Positions 33,389 through 42,446 of a stretch of DNA of 64,000 nucleotides are shown here, in pieces; within the stretch, counting starts at the first letter, position 1; each line of letters opens with the position of its first letter. The notes beneath the pieces were generated by a model. That model ran no database searches, had not been told where the DNA came from, and worked only from the letters and a program-made list of their open reading frames with translations. This stretch comes from Candidatus Sulfotelmatobacter sp. GTDB lineage: Bacteria; Acidobacteriota; Terriglobia; Terriglobales; Acidobacteriaceae. The DNA is taken from assembly GCA_025462865.1 (NCBI GenBank), contig JAOAPI010000032.1:1-64000 (forward strand), read 5' to 3'. The position numbers were made by a program, and so were the translations under genes.

Positions 33389-34630
33389 TCAGTCAACGGT
33401 GTGCTTGGCGGTATATCCGTCCCGGGCGACAACCTCGATCTTCTGCTCTTTGCCCTTCTGGTCCTTCACTTTCAGAGGACCGCCATCCGGCGCTATCACC
33501 TGCACCTTCAGCTTGCGGTAAGTGCCGTCGAGCTTGCTGTTCGTAGGGTGGTAGGACAGTGAATATTGATTGCGGATATCTTTGGAAATATCGCCGAACA
33601 ACTCCGGCAACTCGGCTTCGAAACGCGGGAAGTAGGCGCGACCGCCAGTCATCGCGGCGAAGGTGCGCATTTCGTTATCCCCCTGCAAGTAGTCCATTTG
33701 ACCAACGGGAATGCCCATGCCGTGGGGTGCAGAGCGGCCGCGCGCCTCATAATATTCCCGGACGATGAATCCTATACTGACAGGAAAGATTGTCACATCC
33801 TTTGTGTCTTTCACTTTTTTCATGATCTTGTCCAGGGTAAGTTTGCTGAACGTGTCGATTCCCGTAGTGACCAGAATGACGTATTTCTTTCCCTCCACGC
33901 GGTCTAAACGATCGAGCGTGTCATACAAGGCGTCAAAGAGATTGGTCTCGGAAAATCCGGGGATGCGTAACTGGTTCAGCGCTCCATAGACTGCTTTCTT
34001 GTCCTGAGTGAAATCTACAAGGATGTGGGGTTGCATATCGTAATAAGTGACCGCGACCCAGTCGTCTTTCTTAAGCGAATTCGCGAAAGCATAGGAAGCT
34101 TGCAGCGCCTGCAACATGAAGACGTAATTGGTCGATGCGAATTCAACCAGCAGCACTGCGGTAATCGGCGCCTGCGATACGTTGAAGTTGCTGATCTGCT
34201 GCTGCGATCCGTCTTCGAAGAGACGGAAGTTATCCTTCCTCAAGCCAGGAATAAACTGGCCGCTCTTGGTTGTCACCAGAACATCCACGTTCACGAGGGG
34301 CACATTCACCTTGATGGAGTAGTCGGGCAAGCCCTCGACCTTAGCGGGCGACGTCGGCGGAGGCGGAGGAGGGGGCGTTTCAGTCTTCTTCTTCGGGATG
34401 GCGTAGGGGCCGACGTCACCGGTGGGGCCACCCGCTTCGGAGGGGGCGTCCTGCCTGGGCTTTCCATTGTTATCCTGCGGCGCGGTTTGCGCTGTCGCTG
34501 GCGACTGGTCCTGAGCCGACATTGGACCGATCGTGCAAAGCAAGAATAGTGAAGCAGCCAATATCGGGATCAGGCGGGTAAGATTGTGAGAATGCAGACT
34601 CAGGGTCATGACCTTTCGTTTGGGCAACAT
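33389..34630 (-). CDS. VWFA-related acidobacterial secreted protein
   Basis: About 413 residues from ATG 34630, which has AGAGG six bases upstream. An N-terminal signal/TM segment is followed by a Pro-rich linker with a run of eight prolines. Then comes VNVDVLVTTKSGQFIPGLRKD, the standard entrance of the VWFA-related domain family. The MIDAS position reads LLVEFASTN instead of DxSxS, so metal binding is doubtful. The later KKYVILVTTGIDTFSK matches the second domain strand. Such proteins are abundant in Acidobacteria; function unknown, probably protein-protein contact at the cell envelope. Confidence 0.86.
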   Translation of the reverse strand: MLPKRKVMTLSLHSHNLTRLIPILAASLFLLCTIGPMSAQDQSPATAQTAPQDNNGKPRQDAPSEAGGPTGDVGPYAIPKKKTETPPPPPPPTSPAKVEGLPDYSIKVNVPLVNVDVLVTTKSGQFIPGLRKDNFRLFEDGSQQQISNFNVSQAPITAVLLVEFASTNYVFMLQALQASYAFANSLKKDDWVAVTYYDMQPHILVDFTQDKKAVYGALNQLRIPGFSETNLFDALYDTLDRLDRVEGKKYVILVTTGIDTFSKLTLDKIMKKVKDTKDVTIFPVSIGFIVREYYEARGRSAPHGMGIPVGQMDYLQGDNEMRTFAAMTGGRAYFPRFEAELPELFGDISKDIRNQYSLSYHPTNSKLDGTYRKLKVQVIAPDGGPLKVKDQKGKEQKIEVVARDGYTAKHTVD

Positions 34631-34822
34631 GGCAACCTCTGTAGAAAAGCAGATAAAGACCGTTTGGAGCAAAAAATCCCTGTGCTAGTATAGACGCAAG
34701 GATTCGCGATTGGGATGTTTTGCCCGGCTCCCAGTATTCCCCCTCCTGGCAACGACTTACAATCTGGCGAAATCTAATTTCCGTAAAAGCGGAACTTCTC
34801 TAGTTCTGCCGGGTACTGGTGC

Positions 34823-36649
34823 ATGAAAAAATTTGCTTTTGCGGTTCTCTTCGCTTCCCTGTCTTTTACCCTCTTCTCGTCTGCGCAAACAGCGCCAGCC
34901 TCTTCTGCGCAGAACCCTAAAACAATTGGGGTTAGCCAGATTCACGCCGGGATGCGGGGAGTAGCTTATACCGTGTTTGAAGGTGTGAAGCCGGAAGCTA
35001 TGGAAGTGGAAGTTTTGGGCGTGCTGCACAACGTGAATGGGCCGAAGGGCGACATTATTCTGGTGCGACTGCACGGGCAAAAGGTCGAGTACACAGGCGT
35101 TGTGGCGGGCATGAGCGGGAGCCCAGTCTATTTCGATGGCAAACTGGCCGGCGCCATTGCGTTTCGCATTGGAGAATTCTCGAAGGAGCCGATTGCCGGT
35201 GTAACGCCGATCGCTGACATGCTGGAGATCAGCGCGCTGGATCGTTCGCCCGCAGAGGAGACTTCCGCCATCAGGCCCTTGGGGATTTCGGTCGCGGGCA
35301 AGACCAGCGGGCCGGGAGAGAGTTTTCCTTTGCCTGGATCGGCGCCGGATTCCGCAGGAAAAGGTTTCGCGAATTACCTGAAGCCGATTGATACGCCGCT
35401 GGTTTTTAATGGATTTTCGGAGCAGGCGGTTCAGCTTTTCGCAGGGCAACTTGGCGCTGCGGGAATCGTTCCGGTAATGGGCGCGGGATCGGTTAGCAAC
35501 GAGAAACAGCCTGAGCCGCTCGAAGGCGGGTCAGCCATAAGCGCGATTCTGGTGCGCGGCGACATGGATATTGAGGCGACCTGCACCGTGACTTATGTGG
35601 ATCCTCAGCGCTTGCTGGCTTGCGGACATCCTCTGTTACAGTTTGGCTCGGTCGATCTGCCCATGAATAAGGCGGAAGTTTTGGCGACGCTTCCCTCGCC
35701 GCTCAACGCTTTTAAGATCGTGAATACGACCGAAGCGGTGGGAACGTTTGTTCAGGATCGGCATACCGGCATCATGGGCGTGTTCAACCGTCAACCAGAG
35801 ATGGTTCCGGTCACGCTGAGCATTCACAGCAGCACGGGAGTGAAGCAGTTCCATTACGAAGTGCTGAATAATCCAAAGCTGACGCCAGTCGCTCTGATGG
35901 TGACGGTGTTCAACGCGCTGCATGGCGTAAATGAGTTCGGCGAAGAGATCACTTACCGTCTCGCAGGAAGTATTGGGGTAAAAGGATTTCCCGAGGTAAC
36001 GATGCGCAACATGTTTGCTCCGGCAGAGAATGCGCAGCCGGCCGCGATGCAGGCGGCGATTTCGCTGGGAGAACGTTTCGGACGTATCTATGACAATCCT
36101 TACAACGCTCCGGCGATTGCGGGCGTGAAGCTCGATTTCGACCTGGTTCGGGAACGGCGCTGGGCGCGATTAGAGAGCGCTCGCACCAGCGTGACGGAAG
36201 CTCGTCCCGGGGAAGAAATTATGCTTGAGACAGTGCTGGCTCCTTACCGCGGCGAGCGCATTGTGCAGCAGATTCCAGTGAAGATTCCGACCTCGGCAAG
36301 CAAAGGCACACTCCGCATTCTGGTAAGCGATGGCGAGACTTTGGATCGCGTGGGGCACGGAACTCCGGCGTTCGGGAGGAAGCTTGATTTGGCTTCTACG
36401 ATCGCGCTGCTGAACAAAGAGCACTCCAACAATCGTGTCTATGTTTCGCTGCTCGAAGCTGATCCTGAGGCCCGTGTCGCCGACAAAGTAATGCCTACTC
36501 TGCCAATCTCCATCATGAACGTGATGGATGGCATGCGGGGCAATCAGGAGATGCTGGTTTCCGGTGAATCGAACGTGGACGAAACGGCGACCGCTCCGCT
36601 GGATTATGTGGTTTCGGGAGCGCAGTTGTTGACGGTCACGGTGAAGTAG
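34823..36649 (+). CDS. SpoIVB-type S55 peptidase domain protein, exported
   Basis: 608 residues with a signal peptide (1-21). The N-terminal third is an S55 domain: IGVSQIHAGMRGVAYTVFEG, then GVVAGMSGSPVYFDGK with the serine motif GMSGSP at residues 96-101, and YVDPQRLLACGHPLL. The rest (about 230-608) is beta-rich without a recognised domain; no PDZ domain is seen. In Bacillus, SpoIVB triggers sigma-K activation, but this organism type does not sporulate, so the target must differ. It is divergent from the VWFA gene. Confidence 0.88.
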   Translation: MKKFAFAVLFASLSFTLFSSAQTAPASSAQNPKTIGVSQIHAGMRGVAYTVFEGVKPEAMEVEVLGVLHNVNGPKGDIILVRLHGQKVEYTGVVAGMSGSPVYFDGKLAGAIAFRIGEFSKEPIAGVTPIADMLEISALDRSPAEETSAIRPLGISVAGKTSGPGESFPLPGSAPDSAGKGFANYLKPIDTPLVFNGFSEQAVQLFAGQLGAAGIVPVMGAGSVSNEKQPEPLEGGSAISAILVRGDMDIEATCTVTYVDPQRLLACGHPLLQFGSVDLPMNKAEVLATLPSPLNAFKIVNTTEAVGTFVQDRHTGIMGVFNRQPEMVPVTLSIHSSTGVKQFHYEVLNNPKLTPVALMVTVFNALHGVNEFGEEITYRLAGSIGVKGFPEVTMRNMFAPAENAQPAAMQAAISLGERFGRIYDNPYNAPAIAGVKLDFDLVRERRWARLESARTSVTEARPGEEIMLETVLAPYRGERIVQQIPVKIPTSASKGTLRILVSDGETLDRVGHGTPAFGRKLDLASTIALLNKEHSNNRVYVSLLEADPEARVADKVMPTLPISIMNVMDGMRGNQEMLVSGESNVDETATAPLDYVVSGAQLLTVTVK

Positions 36650-36667
36650 CTCCGAGGGACACCAAGC

Positions 36668-37543
36668 CTAAGGCTTGATGTAGCTCAAGAGCACTCCGGC
36701 TTTTTCCATGTGACGGAAGCCATCGGTGGCCCAAGCTGCCAATATCATCAGAATTCCGTTATAACCCACATGCGCCAAAAAGCTTGATGCCACTGACTTC
36801 GTTTTCGCGCGCACTGCTGTGAGAACCACTCCTACCAGGCAAATGATCAGCACCGCTCCCCAAGCATAACCGTATTGGACCATGTGGATCAGGCCGAAGG
36901 GGATGGCGGTGAGAAGAATGCCCCAGAAGACTCCAAGACGCCGGGCTATTACCGGGTAAAGGAATCCCCGAAAGAATATTTCTTCCATTAGAGGGCCGAG
37001 CGTGACCGCAAACACAGCAGTGAGATAGGCGTCGGAGCGGTGAGCGAAGAATTGATCGAAGGGCGTGCTCTTGGGCATGGGAAGAAAGCGTCCCAGGAGA
37101 TCGAGCCCGAGCATGAGAACGCCAAGGCCTACTAGACTGACTCCGGCCAGCCCGGGCCAATTCCAGCGGATGGCTTGCCAGAAGCGTGCGTGATATTTGC
37201 CCTCGACCAGCAGGATCATGTACAGCGCCACGGCGACATAGGTCAGCAACTCGGAGAGCAGAGCCAACGACGGCTTCTGCGCTACTTCAATCCAGCTGGC
37301 ATGCGGGAAGACGAAGTGACGTGCTCCGAGGACGATGAGCAGTTGTGCGATGAACAGCGTGAATAGCGTTACACCGGCGATCTGCAGGACGTCCCAGCCG
37401 GTCCAAACGGGATTCTCGGTGTGAGGAGGAGGCGATATCGGCTGAACCTGCGTCTGCAGAAATGAAGCGACGACTGGCGAGACGGGCGGGAGTTCGCTAT
37501 TAAGCGGCAGAGGGTCGTACTGCGGATTCTCGGGGAATGACAA
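36668..37543 (-). CDS. CPBP family intramembrane metalloprotease (Abi/Rce1-like)
   Basis: 291 residues with eight or so TM helices. Motif 1 is GPLMEEIFFRGFLYPV (EExxxR) and motif 2 is IPFGLIHMVQYGY (FxxxH), both intact. The family cleaves near the C-terminus of membrane-linked peptides or processes bacteriocins. The N-terminal 45 residues are Pro-rich and cytoplasmic. GAGGAA precedes the ATG. Confidence 0.9.
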   Translation of the reverse strand: MSFPENPQYDPLPLNSELPPVSPVVASFLQTQVQPISPPPHTENPVWTGWDVLQIAGVTLFTLFIAQLLIVLGARHFVFPHASWIEVAQKPSLALLSELLTYVAVALYMILLVEGKYHARFWQAIRWNWPGLAGVSLVGLGVLMLGLDLLGRFLPMPKSTPFDQFFAHRSDAYLTAVFAVTLGPLMEEIFFRGFLYPVIARRLGVFWGILLTAIPFGLIHMVQYGYAWGAVLIICLVGVVLTAVRAKTKSVASSFLAHVGYNGILMILAAWATDGFRHMEKAGVLLSYIKP

Positions 37544-37679
37544 ACAAGTTCCTCAGGGGCTAAGGTCCGAATTCTTGTTGACGCATGTCGGCACGGCTAA
37601 CGCCCTGATACGAATCTAATCGCTGTGCAGTTGCCGCACCACTGTATATATGATGATAAAGCATCTCTTATCACCATCT

Positions 37680-40469
37680 CTATGCTGTTCGCTTGCCCTT
37701 CGCGGCAAAATATCCCGTCAGCGCCTGCCCCGTGTACGACTTCTTTACGCGCGACACCTGCTCCGGCGTGCCCTGTGCCACAATGCGGCCGCCTTCTTCC
37801 CCGCCTTCAGGGCCGAGGTCGATGATCCAATCGGCGTTGCGGATCACGTCCAGATTGTGTTCGATGATGATGATCGAATTGCCCAGGTCGGTCAACCGGT
37901 GCAGCACGTCGAGCAGCTTTTTCACGTCATCGAAGTGCAGGCCGGTGGTGGGCTCGTCGAGAAGGTAGAGAGTCTTGCCAGTCTGTCGCTTGCTTAATTC
38001 ACGGGCCAGTTTGATGCGCTGGGCTTCGCCGCCTGACAGCGTTACAGCAGATTGACCGAGATGAATATATCCGAGACCCACATCCACCAGCGTTTGCAGC
38101 TTTTGTCTTACCTGCGGAATGTTCTCGAGAATGGGCAGCGCGTCGGAGACTGGCATCTCGAGCAAATCGGCGATTGAGTTGCCGTTGTATTTCACGGCAA
38201 GCGTCTCGCGATTGTAGCGACGCCCGCCGCATACCTCGCACAGCACGTAGACATCCGGGAGAAAATTCATTTCGATGCGGCGCTGGCCTTCGCCCTGGCA
38301 AGCCTCGCAACGGCCGCCGGGGACGTTGAAGGAAAAGCGCCCAGCCTTGTAGCCGCGCTCGCGCGCTTCGGGCAGCATGGCATAGATATCGCGAATCGCC
38401 GTAAATACTCCGGTGTAGGTCGCGGGATTTGAGCGTGGAGTCCGGCCAATCGGCGATTGGTCGATACGGATGACTTTATCTATATTTTCCGCACCGACGA
38501 TCGCTTTGTGCTCGCCGGATTTTTCACGCGAGCGGTAGAGCTGCCTCGCGAGTGCCCGGTAAAGAATGTCGTTGACCAGAGTCGACTTACCCGAGCCGGA
38601 AACTCCTGTGACAACTGTCATCACCCCGAGCGGAAAAGTCACGTCAAGATTCTTGAGATTGTTTTCCTTCGCGCCAAGAATCGTAAGACCGGCGCCGTTC
38701 GCCTGGCGCCGCTCATCGAGCATGTCGATCTGGACTCTGCCGGAGATGTAAGCGCCGGTAAGCGAGTTCGGCTCTCGCATGATTTCTTCAGGCGTCCCGT
38801 GAGCGACCAGTCCTCCGCCGTGGCGTCCAGCGCCGGGACCCAGGTCGATGACGTAGTCCGCTCGCCGGATGGTTTCTTCGTCGTGCTCAACCACGAGCAC
38901 GGTATTGCCCAGGTCCCGCAGGTTTTCGAGCGCGGTCAGCAGGCGGCCGTTGTCGCGATGATGCAGACCGATGGAAGGCTCATCCAGCACATAGAGCACC
39001 CCCCGCAGCTTGGAGCCGATTTGCGTGGCGAGACGGATGCGCTGGCCTTCGCCGCCGGAAAGCGTCGCCGCGGAACGGTCAAGGGAAATGTAGTTTAGTC
39101 CGACGGCATTCAGGAATTGCAGACGCTCGACCACTTCATGCATCACGCGACCCGCGATCTTTTCTTCGCGGCCAGCGAGCTTGATGCTTCGCGCAACTTC
39201 GAGTGACTTGGAAATCGGCAGCGCGGTGAAATCGGCGATCGACATGCCGTTCACTTTTACGGCGAGACTTTCCGGACGCAAGCGCTTGCCGTGGCACGCC
39301 GGACAATCAGTCGCAGACATGTGATCCATCAGCCAGTCGCGATAGCCTTCGGAGGTGGACTCTTCCAGATTCTGCTTCAGATATCCGAAAATTCCGCGAA
39401 AGCCAGTCTTCCCTCGGCCAGATTCGCCATTCAATAAAAGATCCTGAATTTTCTCGGGAAATTTTTCGAACGGCGTGTTCAGGTCAATGCCGTGCGCCGC
39501 CGCCGTCACTTGCAAAGCGTGGATCAGACCCTGCGACGCCGAACCCGGCCCTAGTCCGCCGTCAAACAACGGCTTGGACCAGTCCGTAATCACCTTCGCT
39601 GGATCGAAATCGTAGCGGCTCCCGAGGCCGTGGCATTCGGGACAAGCGCCGTACATGCTGTTGAACGAAAATGATCGCGGCTCGAGTTGCGGAACGCTGA
39701 TGCCGCAATCCGGGCACGCAAGCTTCTCCGAGTAAAGCGTCTCTTCGCCGCCGACGACTGCCACTTGCACCAGACCACCGGTCAACTTCATCGCGAGACC
39801 GACCGACATTTCGAGGCGATGCTCGATCCCTAGCTTCACCAGCAGACGGTCGATCACCACTTCGATCGTGTGGTTCTTGCGCTTGTCGAGATTGAGATCG
39901 TCGTCAAGATTCACGATTTCGCCGTCAACACGGGCGCGAGTGTAGCCGTGCTTGAGCAGCGTCTCCATCTCTTTCTTAAATTCGCCCTTGCGCCCCCGGA
40001 CAATTGGAGCGAGAACCATGACGCGATCCTCAGGCGTGAGCGCCATCACGCGCTGGACGATCTGCTCGGCGGATTGCCGGCTGATTGGGCGGCCGCACTT
40101 TGGGCAATGGGGAATGCCGATCGAAGCGAACAACAGGCGAAGATAATCGTAGATCTCGGTAATAGTTCCGACCGTGGAGCGCGGACTCCGGCTGGTGGTC
40201 TTTTGTTCGATAGAAATCGAGGGGCTGAGTCCGTCAATCGAATCGACATCCGGGCGCTCCATCTGATCAAGGAATTGACGTGCATACGTGGAAAGCGTCT
40301 CCACATAGCGGCGTTGGCCCTCAGCATAAATGGTGTCGAATGCTAGAGATGACTTGCCCGAACCGCTCAAGCCAGTAACCACGGTGAGCGTGTTACGAGG
40401 GATTTCGACGTCGATGTTTTTGAGGTTATGCTGGCGCGCCCCGCGCACCGAAATCTTAGTAATAGCCAT
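37680..40469 (-). CDS. uvrA: Excinuclease ABC subunit A
   Basis: 929 residues. Two ABC ATPase cassettes: Walker [15 protein letters not shown] near residue 36 and [15 protein letters not shown] in the second half. ABC signatures are [13 protein letters not shown] and [13 protein letters not shown]. Zinc modules are CPDCG...[17 protein letters not shown] and CEACQGEG...CEVCGG. UvrA recognises DNA damage and loads UvrB in nucleotide excision repair. The length is near standard, nothing is missing, and no uvrB lies nearby. Confidence 0.97.
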   Translation of the reverse strand: MAITKISVRGARQHNLKNIDVEIPRNTLTVVTGLSGSGKSSLAFDTIYAEGQRRYVETLSTYARQFLDQMERPDVDSIDGLSPSISIEQKTTSRSPRSTVGTITEIYDYLRLLFASIGIPHCPKCGRPISRQSAEQIVQRVMALTPEDRVMVLAPIVRGRKGEFKKEMETLLKHGYTRARVDGEIVNLDDDLNLDKRKNHTIEVVIDRLLVKLGIEHRLEMSVGLAMKLTGGLVQVAVVGGEETLYSEKLACPDCGISVPQLEPRSFSFNSMYGACPECHGLGSRYDFDPAKVITDWSKPLFDGGLGPGSASQGLIHALQVTAAAHGIDLNTPFEKFPEKIQDLLLNGESGRGKTGFRGIFGYLKQNLEESTSEGYRDWLMDHMSATDCPACHGKRLRPESLAVKVNGMSIADFTALPISKSLEVARSIKLAGREEKIAGRVMHEVVERLQFLNAVGLNYISLDRSAATLSGGEGQRIRLATQIGSKLRGVLYVLDEPSIGLHHRDNGRLLTALENLRDLGNTVLVVEHDEETIRRADYVIDLGPGAGRHGGGLVAHGTPEEIMREPNSLTGAYISGRVQIDMLDERRQANGAGLTILGAKENNLKNLDVTFPLGVMTVVTGVSGSGKSTLVNDILYRALARQLYRSREKSGEHKAIVGAENIDKVIRIDQSPIGRTPRSNPATYTGVFTAIRDIYAMLPEARERGYKAGRFSFNVPGGRCEACQGEGQRRIEMNFLPDVYVLCEVCGGRRYNRETLAVKYNGNSIADLLEMPVSDALPILENIPQVRQKLQTLVDVGLGYIHLGQSAVTLSGGEAQRIKLARELSKRQTGKTLYLLDEPTTGLHFDDVKKLLDVLHRLTDLGNSIIIIEHNLDVIRNADWIIDLGPEGGEEGGRIVAQGTPEQVSRVKKSYTGQALTGYFAAKGKRTA

Positions 40470-40681
40470 TTAGTCTTGGGCTGATTGCCCTTCCGTAATG
40501 TCGACAGGGTTACAGAGTTGTCCGAGAGTAGGTATGCGCAGCTCTACTCCGTATTTTACTACGGCGCATCTGGGTCGTCACTAGCGGCGGGCTTCAAGGC
40601 AGGTAGATTGAAAGAAACCGCGTAGACGAAACTCAGGCCTGCGGCATCTGACTATTGCCAATTCGCAAAGGGTGGTTGATT

Positions 40682-40879
40682 GTGATTTCGCTATTCATGC
40701 CTCTGATTTTGGGCCTCACGGTAGTGCTCTCCGTTGGAATTGGCGTGCTCGCGGCTTATGTGGCTGTGATTGGGATCCTGCAGGCTTGCGGCCGGGCGTC
40801 GCAGCAGCAGTTGCGGCCGGCGGAAGTAAGACCGCGCTTGGTTCTGGTGCCTACGCAGAACCACGCCAGCGGCGACTAG
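40682..40879 (+). CDS. Small predicted membrane protein
   Basis: About 65 residues from GTG 40682, which has AAGGGTGG six bases upstream; a TTG start at 40655 is possible. A single long hydrophobic helix (LILGLTVVLSVGIGVLAAYV) is followed by a basic C-terminus. No family recognised. It could be a spurious frame, since support is limited to the ribosome binding site and hydrophobic pattern. Confidence 0.4.
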   Translation: MISLFMPLILGLTVVLSVGIGVLAAYVAVIGILQACGRASQQQLRPAEVRPRLVLVPTQNHASGD

Positions 40880-40949
40880 CAAGACCTTAGCGATCCGACG
40901 AATTCAAATAGCTTTCTCGTCGCCTGCCAACTCCAAAACCCTTCGTGAT

Positions 40950-41777
40950 CTAAAACGGAAACCGGATCGACAATATTGCGTTGTGATTGCTGGTGTGGAA
41001 GTGCGTGGCGGCGATCTGGTAGCCGCCCCCGATGGTGAATCCAACTCTGTTCCAAAGATGTAGACGCCCGATCACCAATCCCGGGGTCACGAAGGTCTGC
41101 TTCATCCCGTCACGCGGTCCATCTTGAATAAAGGTCGAGTTGATCTCGACCTCCGGCCAGAATTTGCGGAACGCCCGGTATTGGAACGCGTTGTTCCAAA
41201 GGTAGTTTCGCCCCAGCAGGTTCGTGTCGGAGGTCGGGAAAGCAATTCCAAACGTTCCCTGGACATCGAAGTTACCGAGTCCCTTGCCGTAGGCGATCGT
41301 CGGCGTGATCGTGGCATGCGGGGCGCCATTCGTGTGATCTCCTGTGGGCAGACTCCAGCCTAGGAACGCAGTCAGAATGTAGCCGCCGCTATGTTCCTCA
41401 TTAGCCGATAACAACCGGTATTTGACCAGAAAAGCGATATCGCCGAATCCGTCATGAACCTTCGGATCATTATGTGCAAGATACGGAGGAATGTTAAAAA
41501 TGACCTCGACTTTTTCGAATGGAATCAATTCCAGGCCCTTCCCGCCGTCATAGTTATCGGTTGTAACGCCCTTGGTATTTGTCTGCCACAGTTGATCGTA
41601 GCGATACTCCTCTTCCAGACGAGGAGTGGTTGTAGCCAGCGGTGTCACCCAGTGAGGTTGCTCCTCTTTGGTTTTATCCACGCGGGCAAACCAGTCAGAG
41701 AAATATCCGTCCTGGGCGAAAGCGACCGTAGGCAGTAAGAGGATAATGGACATGAGGCCTAATGTTGCTTTTCTCAT
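40950..41777 (-). CDS. Outer-membrane beta-barrel-like protein
   Basis: 275 residues from ATG 41777 (CTGGAG upstream). Signal peptide MRKATLGLMSIILLLPTVAFAQ, then alternating-strand sequence with many aromatic residues: FGDIAFLVKYRLLSA, YILTAFLGWSLPTGD, FDVQGTFGIAFPTSD and VGFTIGGGYQIAA. It ends in IRFPF, the terminal phenylalanine typical of BAM-inserted barrels. This pattern resembles MetA-pathway/phenol-degradation-type or transporter-like barrels, but I cannot name the substrate. Divergent from an HTH-TOBE regulator. Confidence 0.75.
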   Translation of the reverse strand: MRKATLGLMSIILLLPTVAFAQDGYFSDWFARVDKTKEEQPHWVTPLATTTPRLEEEYRYDQLWQTNTKGVTTDNYDGGKGLELIPFEKVEVIFNIPPYLAHNDPKVHDGFGDIAFLVKYRLLSANEEHSGGYILTAFLGWSLPTGDHTNGAPHATITPTIAYGKGLGNFDVQGTFGIAFPTSDTNLLGRNYLWNNAFQYRAFRKFWPEVEINSTFIQDGPRDGMKQTFVTPGLVIGRLHLWNRVGFTIGGGYQIAATHFHTSNHNAILSIRFPF

Positions 41778-41816
41778 TGACACTCCAGAAAGATTTGCCG
41801 CGATGAGAAATGTACT

Positions 41817-41852
41817 GTATATAATATGTTGATGTTCAGTCAATTATTATAC
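41817..41852. promoter_or_regulatory. Overlapping divergent promoter with inverted repeat
   Basis: Arms gtatataata (41817-41826) and attattatac (41843-41852) form an imperfect inverted repeat. A TATAAT lies within each: plus strand 41820-41825 and minus strand 41846-41851. They could be the -10 elements for the HTH-TOBE gene and the barrel gene, and the repeat could be the regulator's operator. The -35 matches are weak (TTGCCG at 41795-41800 for the plus strand). Confidence 0.4.
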
Positions 41853-41936
41853 GACTTGCTATGATTTAACGGTGCCGAACCGATTAGTAACAGTAAAACC
41901 TCAACAAAAACCACCTTCCGGTGAGGATTACATCCA

Positions 41937-42368
41937 ATGAAAAAAGTGACAACGCGACAGGATGCCATGCTTAAGCCGCGGGATGCGTCTGTCCAACTAG
42001 GCGTAAGCTTCCCAACCATCAAGCAATGGATTTACAAGCGAAAACTAAAGAGCGTGCAGACTCCTGGCGGCCATCATTTGATTCCTCAGAGCGAAATAGA
42101 CCGCTTGCTCTACCGCACGCGAGGCAGGAACGCCGAAGAAAGAACCGACGCGATACGAAGGGTAAGCGGCCGCAATCAACTGGTCGGACGCGTCGACCAG
42201 GTGCGAATCAGCGGACTCATGGCGGAAGTGAAAATCTCCATTGGAGAGCAACAAATTACTTCCATCATCACCGCAACTTCGGCGCGAGAAATGAATCTCA
42301 AGGCCGGGCAAACTGCAATTGCGCTAATCAAAGCGACAGAAGTGATGATCCTTCGCGGCTGGGTTTGA
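41937..42368 (+). CDS. HTH (excisionase/MerR-like) regulator with molybdate-binding TOBE domain
   Basis: 143 residues in two domains. Residues 12-60 are a winged-helix DNA-binding domain: KPRDASVQLGVSFPTIKQWI, then TPGGHHLIPQSEIDRLL. Residues 77-141 are one Mop/TOBE domain: SGRNQLVGRVDQVRISGLMA, ending TEVMILRG. Mop domains bind molybdate or tungstate as oligomers. A one-component oxyanion sensor is the natural reading, but no molybdate transporter or cofactor gene is in the window. The divergent outer-membrane gene is the obvious candidate target. Confidence 0.85.
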   Translation: MKKVTTRQDAMLKPRDASVQLGVSFPTIKQWIYKRKLKSVQTPGGHHLIPQSEIDRLLYRTRGRNAEERTDAIRRVSGRNQLVGRVDQVRISGLMAEVKISIGEQQITSIITATSAREMNLKAGQTAIALIKATEVMILRGWV

Positions 42369-42446
42369 GGACTACGCTTGCGCCCCTGCCGGTTCAGACA
42401 CCGTGGTAGCATTTTGTTGGGTGTTTTCCTCCCCACCGGCACGCGT

